Positions 41,619-50,083 of a stretch of 64,000 nt of DNA are shown piece after piece. The stretch is from positions 62,001-126,000 of the forward strand of contig JAIEMJ010000005.1 in NCBI GenBank assembly GCA_019752335.1, read 5' to 3'. The first letter of the stretch is position 1. Every line of letters starts with the position of its first letter. The notes below the pieces were generated by a model. That model was not told the DNA's origin and made no database searches. It worked only from the letters and a program-made list of their open reading frames with translations. The position numbers and the translations under genes were made by a program. Origin of the DNA: Bryobacteraceae bacterium (GTDB lineage: Bacteria; Acidobacteriota; Terriglobia; Bryobacterales; Bryobacteraceae).

Positions 41619-41632
41619 TCTTGTAAAACGCG

Positions 41633-43306
41633 ATGAACACCATGAAGTCACTCGTTCCCGTCCTCCTGCTTACCGCCGGACCTCTTCTCTGCGGCCCCAT
41701 CTCGAGGGATCTGCAGAACCTGCCCGCCACGGCAACGACCGAGGTTCTCGTCCAGTTCGCCTCGACGCCGACCCGGACCCAACTCGCCAGCATTACCGGC
41801 AAGGGTGGTTCGCTGAAGCGGCAGATGAAGAACCTGCCCTTTGCCGTATTCACCTTGCCTACGGCCTCGGTGAATGCCTTGACGCTGAACGGCAACGCCA
41901 TCTTCGCGTCGCGCAACCGGGCCGTGAAGGGCACGTTGGACTACGCCAATCCGGCGGTGAACGCACCGGCCGCCCTCAGCGCGGGCTGGACGGGAGCCGG
42001 CGTCGGCATCGCCGTGATCGACAGCGGCGTGAACGCGGACCATCCGGACCTTAAGGGCCGCGTGGTCTACTCGGAGAACTTCGTGGAGGGGGAGACCACC
42101 ACCGCCGACACCTTCGGCCACGGCACCCACGTGGCGGTGATCGCCGCGGGCAACGCGACTGCCTCTACGGGGTCGAACACCACCGTGGCCTTTCGGGGCA
42201 TCGCGCCCGGAGCCCGGGTGGTGAACCTGCGCGTGCTCGACACCAATGGCGGCGGCATGGACGCCTGGGTGATTAACGCCATTGACCGGGCGATTGAACT
42301 GCGGGCCACTTACAACATTCGCGTGATCAATATCTCGTTGGGACGTCCGATCTTCGAGTCCTACACGACAGATCCGCTCTGCCGGGCCGTCCAGGCCGCT
42401 TGGCGCGCCGGTATCGTCGTGGTGGTGGCAGCCGGCAACGGCGGCCGCGACACGTCAATGGGCACCAGCGGCTACGGCACCATCAGCTCTCCGGGCAACG
42501 AGCCCAGCGTGATCACCGTGGGCGCCGCGAAGGACATGAAGACCATTTCTCGTGCCGACGATGTCGTGACGACGTACAGCTCGAAGGGCCCGACGTTGGT
42601 TGACCAGATCGTGAAGCCCGACGTGGTGGCCCCCGGCAACCTCATCGTCGCCGGCAAACTACCGGGCGCGACATTGATGCAAGCCTACCCCGAAAATGAA
42701 GTTCCCGTTTCCTACTACACGTCAGCGGGCACCGCAAAGACATCTTCGGACTATTTCACGCTGAGCGGCACCAGTATGGCGACACCGGTGGTATCGGGAA
42801 TCGCCGCGGCGATGATCCAACGCACGTCTACCTTAACGCCAGACCTGGTGAAGGCGCGGTTGATGCGCACCGCCACCAAGACTTTCCCAGCGTCCTACAC
42901 GTACACCAACCCGGATACGCAGATCAGCTACACCGTGCAGCATGACATCTTCACCACCGGCGCAGGCTATGTGGACATGACCGCCGCGCTGAACGATACC
43001 TCCACGGGCACGGGCGCGGCGATGTCGCCGAAAGCCGTCGTCAATCCGACGACGGGGGCGGTGGAACTGGTTTACGACTATGTCAAGGGCACTAACGTGG
43101 TTTGGGGTACGAATGTCGTCTGGGGTACGAACGTCGTCTGGGGCACCAATGTAGTGTGGGGCACCAACGTCGTTTGGGGCAGCAACGTAGTGTGGGGAAC
43201 CTCGACGATGAGCGGCTACAACGTCGTGTGGGGCACCAACATAGTCTGGGGCGCCAACACGCCACGTCTCTACGATCTGGCCCTTTCGGCCGCCGGCGAC
43301 AAGTAG
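41633..43306 (+). CDS. Secreted subtilisin-like (S8) protease with C-terminal VWG hexapeptide repeats
   Basis: A 557-residue exported serine protease. Signal peptide MKSLVPVLLLTAGPLLCG follows the second ATG at 41642 (MNTMKS...). Residues about 22-100 form an inhibitor-I9-like propeptide. The catalytic triad is Asp130 (VIDSGV), His163 (GHGTHVAVIAAGN) and Ser381 (LSGTSMATP). The last 70 residues contain at least eight near-identical hexapeptides of the type NVVWGT (DNA 43094-43255). A sigma-54 promoter lies just upstream. It is followed after 24 nt by a paralogous protease with its own version of the repeat. No ribosome binding site is visible. Confidence 0.92.
   Translation: MNTMKSLVPVLLLTAGPLLCGPISRDLQNLPATATTEVLVQFASTPTRTQLASITGKGGSLKRQMKNLPFAVFTLPTASVNALTLNGNAIFASRNRAVKGTLDYANPAVNAPAALSAGWTGAGVGIAVIDSGVNADHPDLKGRVVYSENFVEGETTTADTFGHGTHVAVIAAGNATASTGSNTTVAFRGIAPGARVVNLRVLDTNGGGMDAWVINAIDRAIELRATYNIRVINISLGRPIFESYTTDPLCRAVQAAWRAGIVVVVAAGNGGRDTSMGTSGYGTISSPGNEPSVITVGAAKDMKTISRADDVVTTYSSKGPTLVDQIVKPDVVAPGNLIVAGKLPGATLMQAYPENEVPVSYYTSAGTAKTSSDYFTLSGTSMATPVVSGIAAAMIQRTSTLTPDLVKARLMRTATKTFPASYTYTNPDTQISYTVQHDIFTTGAGYVDMTAALNDTSTGTGAAMSPKAVVNPTTGAVELVYDYVKGTNVVWGTNVVWGTNVVWGTNVVWGTNVVWGSNVVWGTSTMSGYNVVWGTNIVWGANTPRLYDLALSAAGDK
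43094..43255 (+). repeat. 18-bp coding repeat encoding NVVWGT units
   Basis: Six NVVWG units in direct succession, then STMSGY and two further units (NVVWGT, NIVWGA). Third-codon positions vary (GTG/GTC/GTA, GGT/GGC, ACG/ACC) while the protein repeat is kept, which points to selection on the peptide. Confidence 0.9.
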
Positions 43307-43330
43307 ATCAGGGATAGGGAGAATACCGTC

Positions 43331-45109
43331 ATGAAGACACAAGTGTTGCTCTGTTTGGCGGCAAGTTTGGCCATCGAAGGCTGGGCTGGTCAGAAGCTCT
43401 CCGCCGACCTCCAGAAGGCGACCGGCAAGGTCGAAGTGCTGGTGCAGTATCGGACGGCGCCGGGCGCGACGGAAAGCGCCGCTGTCCAGCGGCGTGGCGG
43501 GTCAGTGAAGGCGATCTTCGGGAGGTCCAGGTCAGCGGCGGTCAGCCTGGACGCCTCCGCGCTGGCGAGCTTGGCGCAGGACCCTGCCGTGATCTCGATC
43601 GTGCCGGATCGTGTGGTATCAGCCCGGCAGAGCGACTTTGCACTGACCACGGTCGGCGGCGATGTGGCGGCGACCTCCTACGGCCTCACCGGTGAAGGCA
43701 TCGGTATCGCGATTGTCGATAGCGGCGTCGACGCGCACTGGGATCTGGCGAACGGCGCCACGACCAACAATGGCCAGAAAGGAACGCGCATCGTCTACGC
43801 CGAGTCGTTCCTGCCGGGCAAGCTAGGGGGTACGAGCGCCAGCGTCGTGAAAGACGAATTCGGGCATGGCACCCTAGTGGCCGGCATCGCCGCCGGCAAC
43901 GGCTGGTCCTCTACGGGCAACCAGTTCACCACGACGTACCGGGGACTGGCGCCACTCGCACGAATCATCAGCCTGCGCGCCCTGGACGCCAACGGCAACG
44001 GGACGGACTCTACCGCCATCGCCGCCATTGAGCGAGCCATCGAGCTGAAGAGCACGTACAACATTCGCGTCTTAAACCTTTCGCTGGGCCGTCCGGTTTT
44101 TGACAGCTTCACGCAGGATCCGCTTTGCCAAGCCGTGGAAGCGGCGTGGCGCGCGGGCATTGTCGTGGTGGTGGCTGCGGGCAACGAGGGTCGCAACAAC
44201 ACGGCGGGCACCTCGGGCTACGGCACCATCAGCGCACCCGGCAACGATCCGCTGGTGATTACGGTGGGCGCTATGAAGACGTCCAGCACGCCCCAACGCG
44301 GCGACGACCGCATTGCCTCCTATAGCTCCAAGGGCCCCACCGCGATTGACCATGTGGTGAAGCCGGACCTCGTCGCGCCGGGCAACCGAATCGTCTCGCT
44401 GGCGTCAGCCGTGAAATCCGCGCTATCTACTGCCTATCCCACCAACAACGTCCTCTACAGCGAGTATCAGACCAACGGGAATCAGGGCCCCTCGTATGTC
44501 TACTACCGGATGAGCGGCACCAGTATGGCCACGCCCATGGTGAGCGGCGCCGTAGCCCTGCTGCTGCAGAAGGATCCGCTCTTGACGCCGGACCAGGTGA
44601 AGACCCGTCTCATGAAGACTGCCTCCAAGGCCTTCCCGGCCACGAGCACCGCCGTCGACCCCAGCAGCGGCGAGAGCTTCACCAGCCAATACGACGTCTT
44701 CACCATCGGCGCCGGGTACCTCGACGTCGCCGCCGCACTGAATAATCGCGAGCTCTCCAGCGGTCTGGCCTACTCACCGATGGCCACGTTCAATAGCACC
44801 ACGCGCCAGGCGCAGATGGTGACGGACGCCTCGGCGCTATGGGGCACGTCCGCCTTGTGGGGCACCTCGGCCGTCTGGGGCTCGTCCGCTTTGTGGGGCA
44901 CCTCCGCCGTCTGGGGCAGCACGACGGTGACTAGCACGTCAGCGTTGTGGGGCACTTCGGCCGTTTGGGGCAGTAGCAATACCTCAGGCTTTAGCGCCCT
45001 GTGGGGTACCTCGGCGCTCTGGGGCACCTCAGCTTTGTGGGGCACCAGTAACGCCACGGCGGCGCAGGGAAGCACCTGGCTCTCCATCGCGCTCAACGGC
45101 GAGAATTAG
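43331..45109 (+). CDS. Second secreted subtilisin-like (S8) protease with VWG/LWG repeats
   Basis: A 592-residue paralogue of the upstream protease. Signal peptide MKTQVLLCLAASLAIEGWAG; propeptide-like domain (VEVLVQYRTAPG to AVISIVPDRVVSA); catalytic Asp130 (VDSGVDAHWDL), His179 (EFGHGTLVAGI) and Ser398 (MSGTSMATPMVSG). Compared with its neighbour it has a longer loop between Asp and His. The tail (DNA 44831-45045) holds about ten hexapeptides of SALWGT or SAVWGS type interrupted twice. The upstream copy uses NVVWGT, so each gene has homogenised its own version. It probably shares the sigma-54-driven transcript. Confidence 0.92.
   Translation: MKTQVLLCLAASLAIEGWAGQKLSADLQKATGKVEVLVQYRTAPGATESAAVQRRGGSVKAIFGRSRSAAVSLDASALASLAQDPAVISIVPDRVVSARQSDFALTTVGGDVAATSYGLTGEGIGIAIVDSGVDAHWDLANGATTNNGQKGTRIVYAESFLPGKLGGTSASVVKDEFGHGTLVAGIAAGNGWSSTGNQFTTTYRGLAPLARIISLRALDANGNGTDSTAIAAIERAIELKSTYNIRVLNLSLGRPVFDSFTQDPLCQAVEAAWRAGIVVVVAAGNEGRNNTAGTSGYGTISAPGNDPLVITVGAMKTSSTPQRGDDRIASYSSKGPTAIDHVVKPDLVAPGNRIVSLASAVKSALSTAYPTNNVLYSEYQTNGNQGPSYVYYRMSGTSMATPMVSGAVALLLQKDPLLTPDQVKTRLMKTASKAFPATSTAVDPSSGESFTSQYDVFTIGAGYLDVAAALNNRELSSGLAYSPMATFNSTTRQAQMVTDASALWGTSALWGTSAVWGSSALWGTSAVWGSTTVTSTSALWGTSAVWGSSNTSGFSALWGTSALWGTSALWGTSNATAAQGSTWLSIALNGEN
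44831..45045 (+). repeat. 18-bp coding repeat encoding SALWGT/SAVWGS units
   Basis: Units run SALWGT, SALWGT, SAVWGS, SALWGT, SAVWGS, then a non-matching TTVTST, two more units, SNTSGF, and three final units. The repeats are the counterpart of those in the preceding protease. Confidence 0.9.
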
Positions 45110-45139
45110 GAGCCTCCGAATCAAGGTAGAATCGCGGCT

Positions 45140-46180
45140 ATGAAAGCCGTTCGGGTTGGGATGTTAGGGTCAGGCTTTGTGGCTGACTTCTACTTGCAGG
45201 GTTTAGCGAACGTCCACGGGCAGGAAGTGGTCGTCAACTACTCGCGCTCCGCCGAGAAGGCGCGCGAGTTCGCCGAACGCTGGAACATCCCGGAGCACAG
45301 CACGGACCTCGATGCCGTCATCCGCCGCGGCGACATCGACCTCTTCGTCATCGCGCTCCCCAACGAAGAGCATCTGCCCGTATCGTTGAAGCTCTCCTTG
45401 GCCAAGCGTCATCAGGTCTGCACGAAGCCCCTGGGACGCAACCGCCAGGAGGGCAAGCGCATGTGGCACGCGGCGCATCGGAGTGGCCAGTTGCACGGTT
45501 ACGCCGAGACGGAAGTCTTCTCGCCTTGTGTGGTGAAGGCGAGGCAGATGATTGAATCCGGCGGTGTCGGCCGCGTGCTGTGGGTCCGCTCCCGCGAGTC
45601 GCATTCCGGGCCGCATCGTCCACATTTTTGGGATATCGAAAAGACCGGGGGCGGCGCGATGAATGATCTCGCCTGCCATTGCGTCGAAGCCGCCCGCTAT
45701 TTCTTTGGCAAGGACAATCCCGTGGTGGAGGTGATGGCCTGGGGCGCCAACCTGGTACACGAAGAGAAGACGCGCGGCGAGGACAACGCGCTGCTGGTGA
45801 TGAAGTTCGAGTCGGGCGGCATCGCGCATTGCGAGCTCTCCTGGACGACGAAGGGCGGGCTTGACCTGCGCAATGAGATCCACGGCTCCGAGGGGTCGCT
45901 CTTTACTGACGTCACCCGGGCCACGGCGCTATCGTCATTTTCGACGCGCAGCGCCGGGTACGTAGTGGAGAAAGCCGACCTCGACTTCGGCTGGACGCGT
46001 CCCCTGCCCGAAGAGGCCTTCGCGTATGGCTACCACGGCGAGATGCGCCACTTCGTCGAATGCGTTCGCGACGGCGTTGAGCCCCGCGAGACTTACCATG
46101 ACGGCTACATCGTCAACGTGATCCTCGATGCCGGGTACCGGTCGATGGGCTCGAAGCGCTGGGTCCGCGTGCAGCCGTAA
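45140..46180 (+). CDS. Gfo/Idh/MocA-family oxidoreductase
   Basis: A 346-residue NAD(P)-dependent sugar or cyclitol dehydrogenase. The N-terminal Rossmann fold (VRVGMLGSGFVADFYLQGL) is followed by VIALPNEEHLP and VCTKPLGRN, equivalent to the EKP motif with Thr in place of Glu. The C-terminal domain has the usual GGGAMNDLACHCVEAARYF. It stands in front of a UxuA-like protein gene 28 nt downstream, so the pair may act in one sugar-acid pathway. Substrate unknown; no signal peptide. Confidence 0.88.
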   Translation: MKAVRVGMLGSGFVADFYLQGLANVHGQEVVVNYSRSAEKAREFAERWNIPEHSTDLDAVIRRGDIDLFVIALPNEEHLPVSLKLSLAKRHQVCTKPLGRNRQEGKRMWHAAHRSGQLHGYAETEVFSPCVVKARQMIESGGVGRVLWVRSRESHSGPHRPHFWDIEKTGGGAMNDLACHCVEAARYFFGKDNPVVEVMAWGANLVHEEKTRGEDNALLVMKFESGGIAHCELSWTTKGGLDLRNEIHGSEGSLFTDVTRATALSSFSTRSAGYVVEKADLDFGWTRPLPEEAFAYGYHGEMRHFVECVRDGVEPRETYHDGYIVNVILDAGYRSMGSKRWVRVQP

Positions 46181-46208
46181 GAGTCGGTGCGGGTATACAA
46201 TCGCGGTC

Positions 46209-47237
46209 ATGTTGCGCCGTCACCTGCTGCCGCTTCTGGCCTGCCCCGCCCTGCCCGCCGTGGACGAGTACGACCCGGGCAACATCAAGCTCTCGCACCG
46301 CATGCCGATCCGCTCCATGACCGATGACGACTTGCTCTTCCTGCAGCAACTCGGCATCCGGCACGCGCGCGTCGAGTTCGGCGACGAGGCCAGCTTCGCG
46401 TTCATGCGCGCCACGCAGGAGCGTCTACGGCGCTTCCAGATGACCATCTACTCGGCCGTCCACTACGCCTACCGCCGGACGCGGCTGCAGTTGGGCCAGG
46501 CCGGGCGCGACGCCGATATCGACGAGTTCAACCGTTTCCTGGTCGACTGTGGCAAACTCGGCATCCCGGTCGCGAACATTGACTGGCATCCGGCCAACAC
46601 GTACACCACCGCCGAGGTCCTCACGCCGCGCGGCTACCGGGCGCGGCAGTTCAAGCTCGAAGACTTCCGAAACAAGGTCGAAAAGCAGGCCTTCGACCGG
46701 ATGTACACAGCGGACGACATCTGGAACACCTACACCTACTTCATCCGCGCCGTGCTCCCTGTCGCCGAGAAGGCCGACGTACGGCTCGCACTCCATCCTG
46801 ACGATCCGCCGCTGGCGATGATGAACGGTGTGGCCAAGCTCTTTGTCCACTATGACGGCTACCGGCGCGCGGAGCAGATCGCCGGCGCATCGCAGCACTG
46901 GGGGCTGACGTTCTGCATCGGCACGTGGTCAGAAGGCGGAACGCAGATGGGCAAGGACGTCTTCGCGATGATCCGCGATTTCGGCGGCCTCGGCAAGATC
47001 TTCGACGTCCACTTCCGCAACGTCTCCAGCCCCTTGCCCGAGTTCGTGGAGACGTTTCCCGACGACGGCTACCAGGACATGGCCGCCGTGATGCGCGCCC
47101 TTCGCGAGGTGAAGTTCCGTGGCGCCGCGCAGCCTGACCACATCCCCCTCTTTCAAGGCGACGACAAGTTCCGCCGCGCCGGAGTCGCCTATGCGATTGC
47201 CAATATGCGTTCCCTGTTGCGGGAGGCGAATCGTTAG
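46209..47237 (+). CDS. Second UxuA-like sugar isomerase/dehydratase family protein
   Basis: A 342-residue TIM-barrel protein related to the UxuA-like protein at 37293. Shared features are LALHPDDPPLAMMNGVAKLF, TFCIGTWSEGG, DVHFRNVSSPLPEFVETFPD and PDHIPLF. The leader MLRRHLLPLLACPALPA resembles a short signal peptide with twin arginines. The start at ATG 46209 lacks a clear ribosome binding site. The gene follows the Gfo/Idh oxidoreductase gene and may be cotranscribed with it. Confidence 0.8.
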   Translation: MLRRHLLPLLACPALPAVDEYDPGNIKLSHRMPIRSMTDDDLLFLQQLGIRHARVEFGDEASFAFMRATQERLRRFQMTIYSAVHYAYRRTRLQLGQAGRDADIDEFNRFLVDCGKLGIPVANIDWHPANTYTTAEVLTPRGYRARQFKLEDFRNKVEKQAFDRMYTADDIWNTYTYFIRAVLPVAEKADVRLALHPDDPPLAMMNGVAKLFVHYDGYRRAEQIAGASQHWGLTFCIGTWSEGGTQMGKDVFAMIRDFGGLGKIFDVHFRNVSSPLPEFVETFPDDGYQDMAAVMRALREVKFRGAAQPDHIPLFQGDDKFRRAGVAYAIANMRSLLREANR

Positions 47238-47298
47238 CGGCCTGGCGTGATTTCGCTCGCGCTAAGATGGGAATGGCCTTAAGGCAGGGGCGTTTGCG

Positions 47299-47835
47299 AT
47301 GAGCACCAAGGCGCTGATGACCGTCGAACAGTTCGCGCGGATGGAAACGGCGGAGACCGAAGACTACGAGTTGGTCGAGGGGGAGTTGGTTCCTTGGTCG
47401 AGCGGAACACCGAAGCACAACAAAATTCGCGATTTGCTGGGGCATTTGCTGTGGAGCTACTTCAAGACAAATCCGATTGGGGAGGCCATCGCCAAAGTGG
47501 ATTGCCAACTGAGCAGCGAAACGGTGCGCCGGCCCGATGTCGCGGTGTTTCTGAGCGAGCGGCTGCGGCAAATCGATCTGGACCGCATCCCTGCCCCGGT
47601 CGCTCCGGACATCGCGATAGAGGTGCTGTCGCCCTCGGAGCGTGCGATGGACGTGCGCCGCAAGGTGCGCGACTATCTGGGCGCGGGCACCCACGAAGTG
47701 TGGCTGGTGGACCCGGCCAATGGCGAAGTCCTGCTCCATACGAACACCGGGATTCAGGTACTCCAAACAGCCGATCCCGTGTTCTCGCCGCGGTTACCCG
47801 GTTTTGCCGTCACCGTCGCTGATCTATTGGCCTAG
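47299..47835 (+). CDS. Uma2-family (DUF820) restriction-endonuclease-fold protein
   Basis: A 178-residue protein of the Uma2 family, with a PD-(D/E)XK fold. The conserved segments are DYELVEGELVP, VRRPDVAVFLSERL, PDIAIEVLSPSERAMDVRRK and GTHEVWLVDPANGEV; the Asp and Glu-x-Leu positions of the nuclease core are intact. Biological role is unknown; the family is found in multiple copies in Acidobacteria and cyanobacteria. A close paralogue follows at 47959. Confidence 0.85.
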   Translation: MSTKALMTVEQFARMETAETEDYELVEGELVPWSSGTPKHNKIRDLLGHLLWSYFKTNPIGEAIAKVDCQLSSETVRRPDVAVFLSERLRQIDLDRIPAPVAPDIAIEVLSPSERAMDVRRKVRDYLGAGTHEVWLVDPANGEVLLHTNTGIQVLQTADPVFSPRLPGFAVTVADLLA

Positions 47836-47958
47836 CCGGTGCGGGTCCGAGGGGATCGCTTGCGCGGACGCGCAGCCAAGCGCAGTCGGTGTCGGCAGAG
47901 CCGAAGCATGAATTCTCGGATGGTAGGGCTGGGTTACGATGGAGCAGGAGCACTTGGC

Positions 47959-48501
47959 ATGAGTACAAAAGCATTGATGACCGTCGAGGACTTTGCTCAG
48001 ATGGCCGCCGCGGAGACCGAGGACTTCGAATTGGTGGAAGGACAATTGATCCCTTTGCCCAGCGCTAATCCCTTGCATGCCAAGATTCGCCAGAATGTGG
48101 AATTTGGACTGCGGAACTACTTTATGCATGATGCGCGAGGCGTGGTGCTCGGGGAGGTAGATTGTCAACTGACCCACGACTCTGTTCGCCGCCCGGATGC
48201 GGCTGTTTTTTTCCTTCATCGTTTGCAGGGTGTCGACCGCCAGAAGGTCCCCTTGCCCTTTGCGCCGGATATTGCCGTGGAAGTACTTTCGCCTTCGGAA
48301 AGCGCGGTAGCGGTGCATCGCAAAGCGCTCGAATACCTGGCCGCCGGCAGCCAGGAGGTTTGGCAACTGGACCACGAGAACGGCGAAATCTTCGTCCAGA
48401 CCGACGCGGGTATCCGCCTGCTGCGGGGCGAGGCATCGCTCGAGACCCCACTCCTGCCGGGCTTCTCGGCGACGGTGTCCGAACTTTTGGCCGGTTTCTA
48501 A
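47959..48501 (+). CDS. Uma2-family protein, tandem paralogue
   Basis: A 180-residue paralogue of the preceding gene. ATG 47959 is chosen because MSTKALMTVE matches the neighbour's N-terminus exactly; AGGAG lies about 9 nt upstream. Segments FELVEGQLIPLP, VRRPDAAVFFLHRL, PDIAVEVLSPSESAVAVHRK and GSQEVWQLDHENGEI align with those of the first copy. The two are separated by 123 nt without recognisable content. They arose by duplication followed by divergence. Confidence 0.85.
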   Translation: MSTKALMTVEDFAQMAAAETEDFELVEGQLIPLPSANPLHAKIRQNVEFGLRNYFMHDARGVVLGEVDCQLTHDSVRRPDAAVFFLHRLQGVDRQKVPLPFAPDIAVEVLSPSESAVAVHRKALEYLAAGSQEVWQLDHENGEIFVQTDAGIRLLRGEASLETPLLPGFSATVSELLAGF

Positions 48502-48517
48502 GCGACTTAGGCTTGCC

Positions 48518-49504
48518 TTACGTGCGCCGGGCGGGTGGGGCCGGGCAGCAATCGATGGGACAGACGTCGTGGTTGGGCCCGTAGAGTCCGCAGGCACGCT
48601 TGGGCTGGCCGGGATCCAGGCGCTCTAGAATGAGTTCGCGGATCATGGCGATGAAGCGCGGGTCGGTGCCGACACTGGGAACGCGGGTAAAGCCGATGCC
48701 GAGGTCCGCGGCTTTCTGGCGGGCTTCGGTATCGAGGTCGTAGAGGACTTCGAGATGATCCGAGATAAAGCCTACGGGCATCACGACGACGTGCTGAGCG
48801 CCTTCAGAAGCCGCGGTGGCGATGGCGTCGCAGATGTCGGGCTCAAGCCAAGGCTGCGTGGGCGGGCCGCTACGGCTTTGATAGACGAGCCGGTAGTCCG
48901 CGCAACCGGCGCCTTCGGCCACTAGACGGGACGCCTCCGTGAGTTGCTTCACGTAGTCTGACGTTGCGGCCATCGACATCGGCACGCTGTGCGCTGTAAA
49001 AAGCAGCGTGGCGCCGGGCGCGGCGGCCAGCGCGGCCTTGGTCTGTTCGACCATCGGCTCGATGAAGCCAGGGTGATTGTAGAAGACCCGCAGCTTGAGG
49101 GTTTCGAGACCCAGCGTGCCGTTGGCGGCCGCCAGATTCTCCCGATACTGCCGGCAGCCCGAATAAGAGCTATAGGCCGAGGTGACAAAGCAGAGGGCGC
49201 GCGTGACGCCGTCCTCTTTCATGCGGGCGAAGGTGTCGGGCAAGAGCGGATGCCAGTTACGGTTGCCCCAGTAGATGGGCAGGCGCGGCCCCTCACGATC
49301 CAATAGCTCCTGCAGGGCGGCGATCAGGGCCCGGTTCTGGTCGTTGATCGGGCTGCGACCGTCAAAATGGTGGTAATGTTCCGCCACCTCCAGCAAGCGC
49401 TCGCGCGGCACGTTGCGCCCGCGCAGGACGTTTTCGAGGAAAGGCAGCACGTCATCAGGGCCGTCGGGCCCACCGAAAGAGACTATCAGAATGGCGTCGG
49501 ACAT
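48518..49504 (-). CDS. hemH: Ferrochelatase with likely [2Fe-2S] cluster cysteines
   Basis: A 328-residue ferrochelatase of the chelatase fold that inserts iron into a porphyrin. The catalytic His172 (TAHSVP) and Glu252 region (SDHLEVLYDLD) are intact. Cys117 lies in YSSYSGCRQYREN, and the C-terminus has Cys305, Cys315, Cys319 and Cys320 (RACGLYGPNHDVCPIDCC). This one-plus-three arrangement matches the cluster ligands known in the actinobacterial enzyme. No other heme gene is nearby. A minus-strand gene after the Uma2 pair, with its own start close to the PH-like membrane protein gene. Confidence 0.92.
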   Translation of the reverse strand: MSDAILIVSFGGPDGPDDVLPFLENVLRGRNVPRERLLEVAEHYHHFDGRSPINDQNRALIAALQELLDREGPRLPIYWGNRNWHPLLPDTFARMKEDGVTRALCFVTSAYSSYSGCRQYRENLAAANGTLGLETLKLRVFYNHPGFIEPMVEQTKAALAAAPGATLLFTAHSVPMSMAATSDYVKQLTEASRLVAEGAGCADYRLVYQSRSGPPTQPWLEPDICDAIATAASEGAQHVVVMPVGFISDHLEVLYDLDTEARQKAADLGIGFTRVPSVGTDPRFIAMIRELILERLDPGQPKRACGLYGPNHDVCPIDCCPAPPARRT

Positions 49505-49513
49505 AAGACTAGC

Positions 49514-50053
49514 TTAGGGGATGCGCGCCGCGGCCCGGACGCGTTGATTTACTTCGCGCACAAAGCTCTCCGGCTCGTCCGGCGAAAGAACCACCGGGCC
49601 TTGGGTGACTTGGAGCAGCACCAGCCGCTCGTCACGGGCCGCGTACCATTGGTGACGGCCGAGGGCGGGCGTTTCAAACCAGCCGTAAAAGCCGAAGAGT
49701 CCGCCGAGGGCCGGCCAACGCCAGGTGACTTGTCCAAGTTCGGCGGGCTCCAGGAGGCGCGCGGAGCGCAAGGTGGCGAGCGGCAGTGGCTTGTCGGCGG
49801 CACGGCGGAGAATCGTCACCCCCCCAGCGTCGACACGGTAACCGACGGGCGCATAGCGGAAAGCGAAGAGCACGCCGGCCGCTAGCAAGCCGGCTGTGCC
49901 GTAAAAGAATTGGGGCGAACCGCCATAGCTAAACACGAGAATCGCGGCTGCGCAGAACAGGAACAGGGCCGTCAACAGTTTCGTCGAACGGCTCCAGGAA
50001 GCGCGAAAATCCACCGGCGGCGCGGCAACGGGGGAAGCAGGCGGTGACGGCAT
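49514..50053 (-). CDS. Membrane protein with PH-like domain
   Basis: About 179 residues from ATG 50053 (TTG 50056 is the alternative). A Pro-rich N-terminus is followed by two adjacent hydrophobic helices (LLTALFLFCAAAILVFSY, FYGTAGLLAAGVLFAFRY, residues about 27-66). A soluble C-terminal domain follows with VGYRVDAGGVTILRRAADKP and LPLATLRSARLL, typical of bacterial PH-like domains. Function unknown. It lies 10 nt before hemH, so cotranscription is possible. Confidence 0.72.
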   Translation of the reverse strand: MPSPPASPVAAPPVDFRASWSRSTKLLTALFLFCAAAILVFSYGGSPQFFYGTAGLLAAGVLFAFRYAPVGYRVDAGGVTILRRAADKPLPLATLRSARLLEPAELGQVTWRWPALGGLFGFYGWFETPALGRHQWYAARDERLVLLQVTQGPVVLSPDEPESFVREVNQRVRAAARIP

Positions 50054-50083
50054 CAATCCGCCATTATATCGAGATTATTGAGA

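Noticed and set aside
42833-45096. Antisense open frames across the VWG repeats
   Set aside because: They are repeat-driven shadows of the subtilase genes without binding sites or family features.
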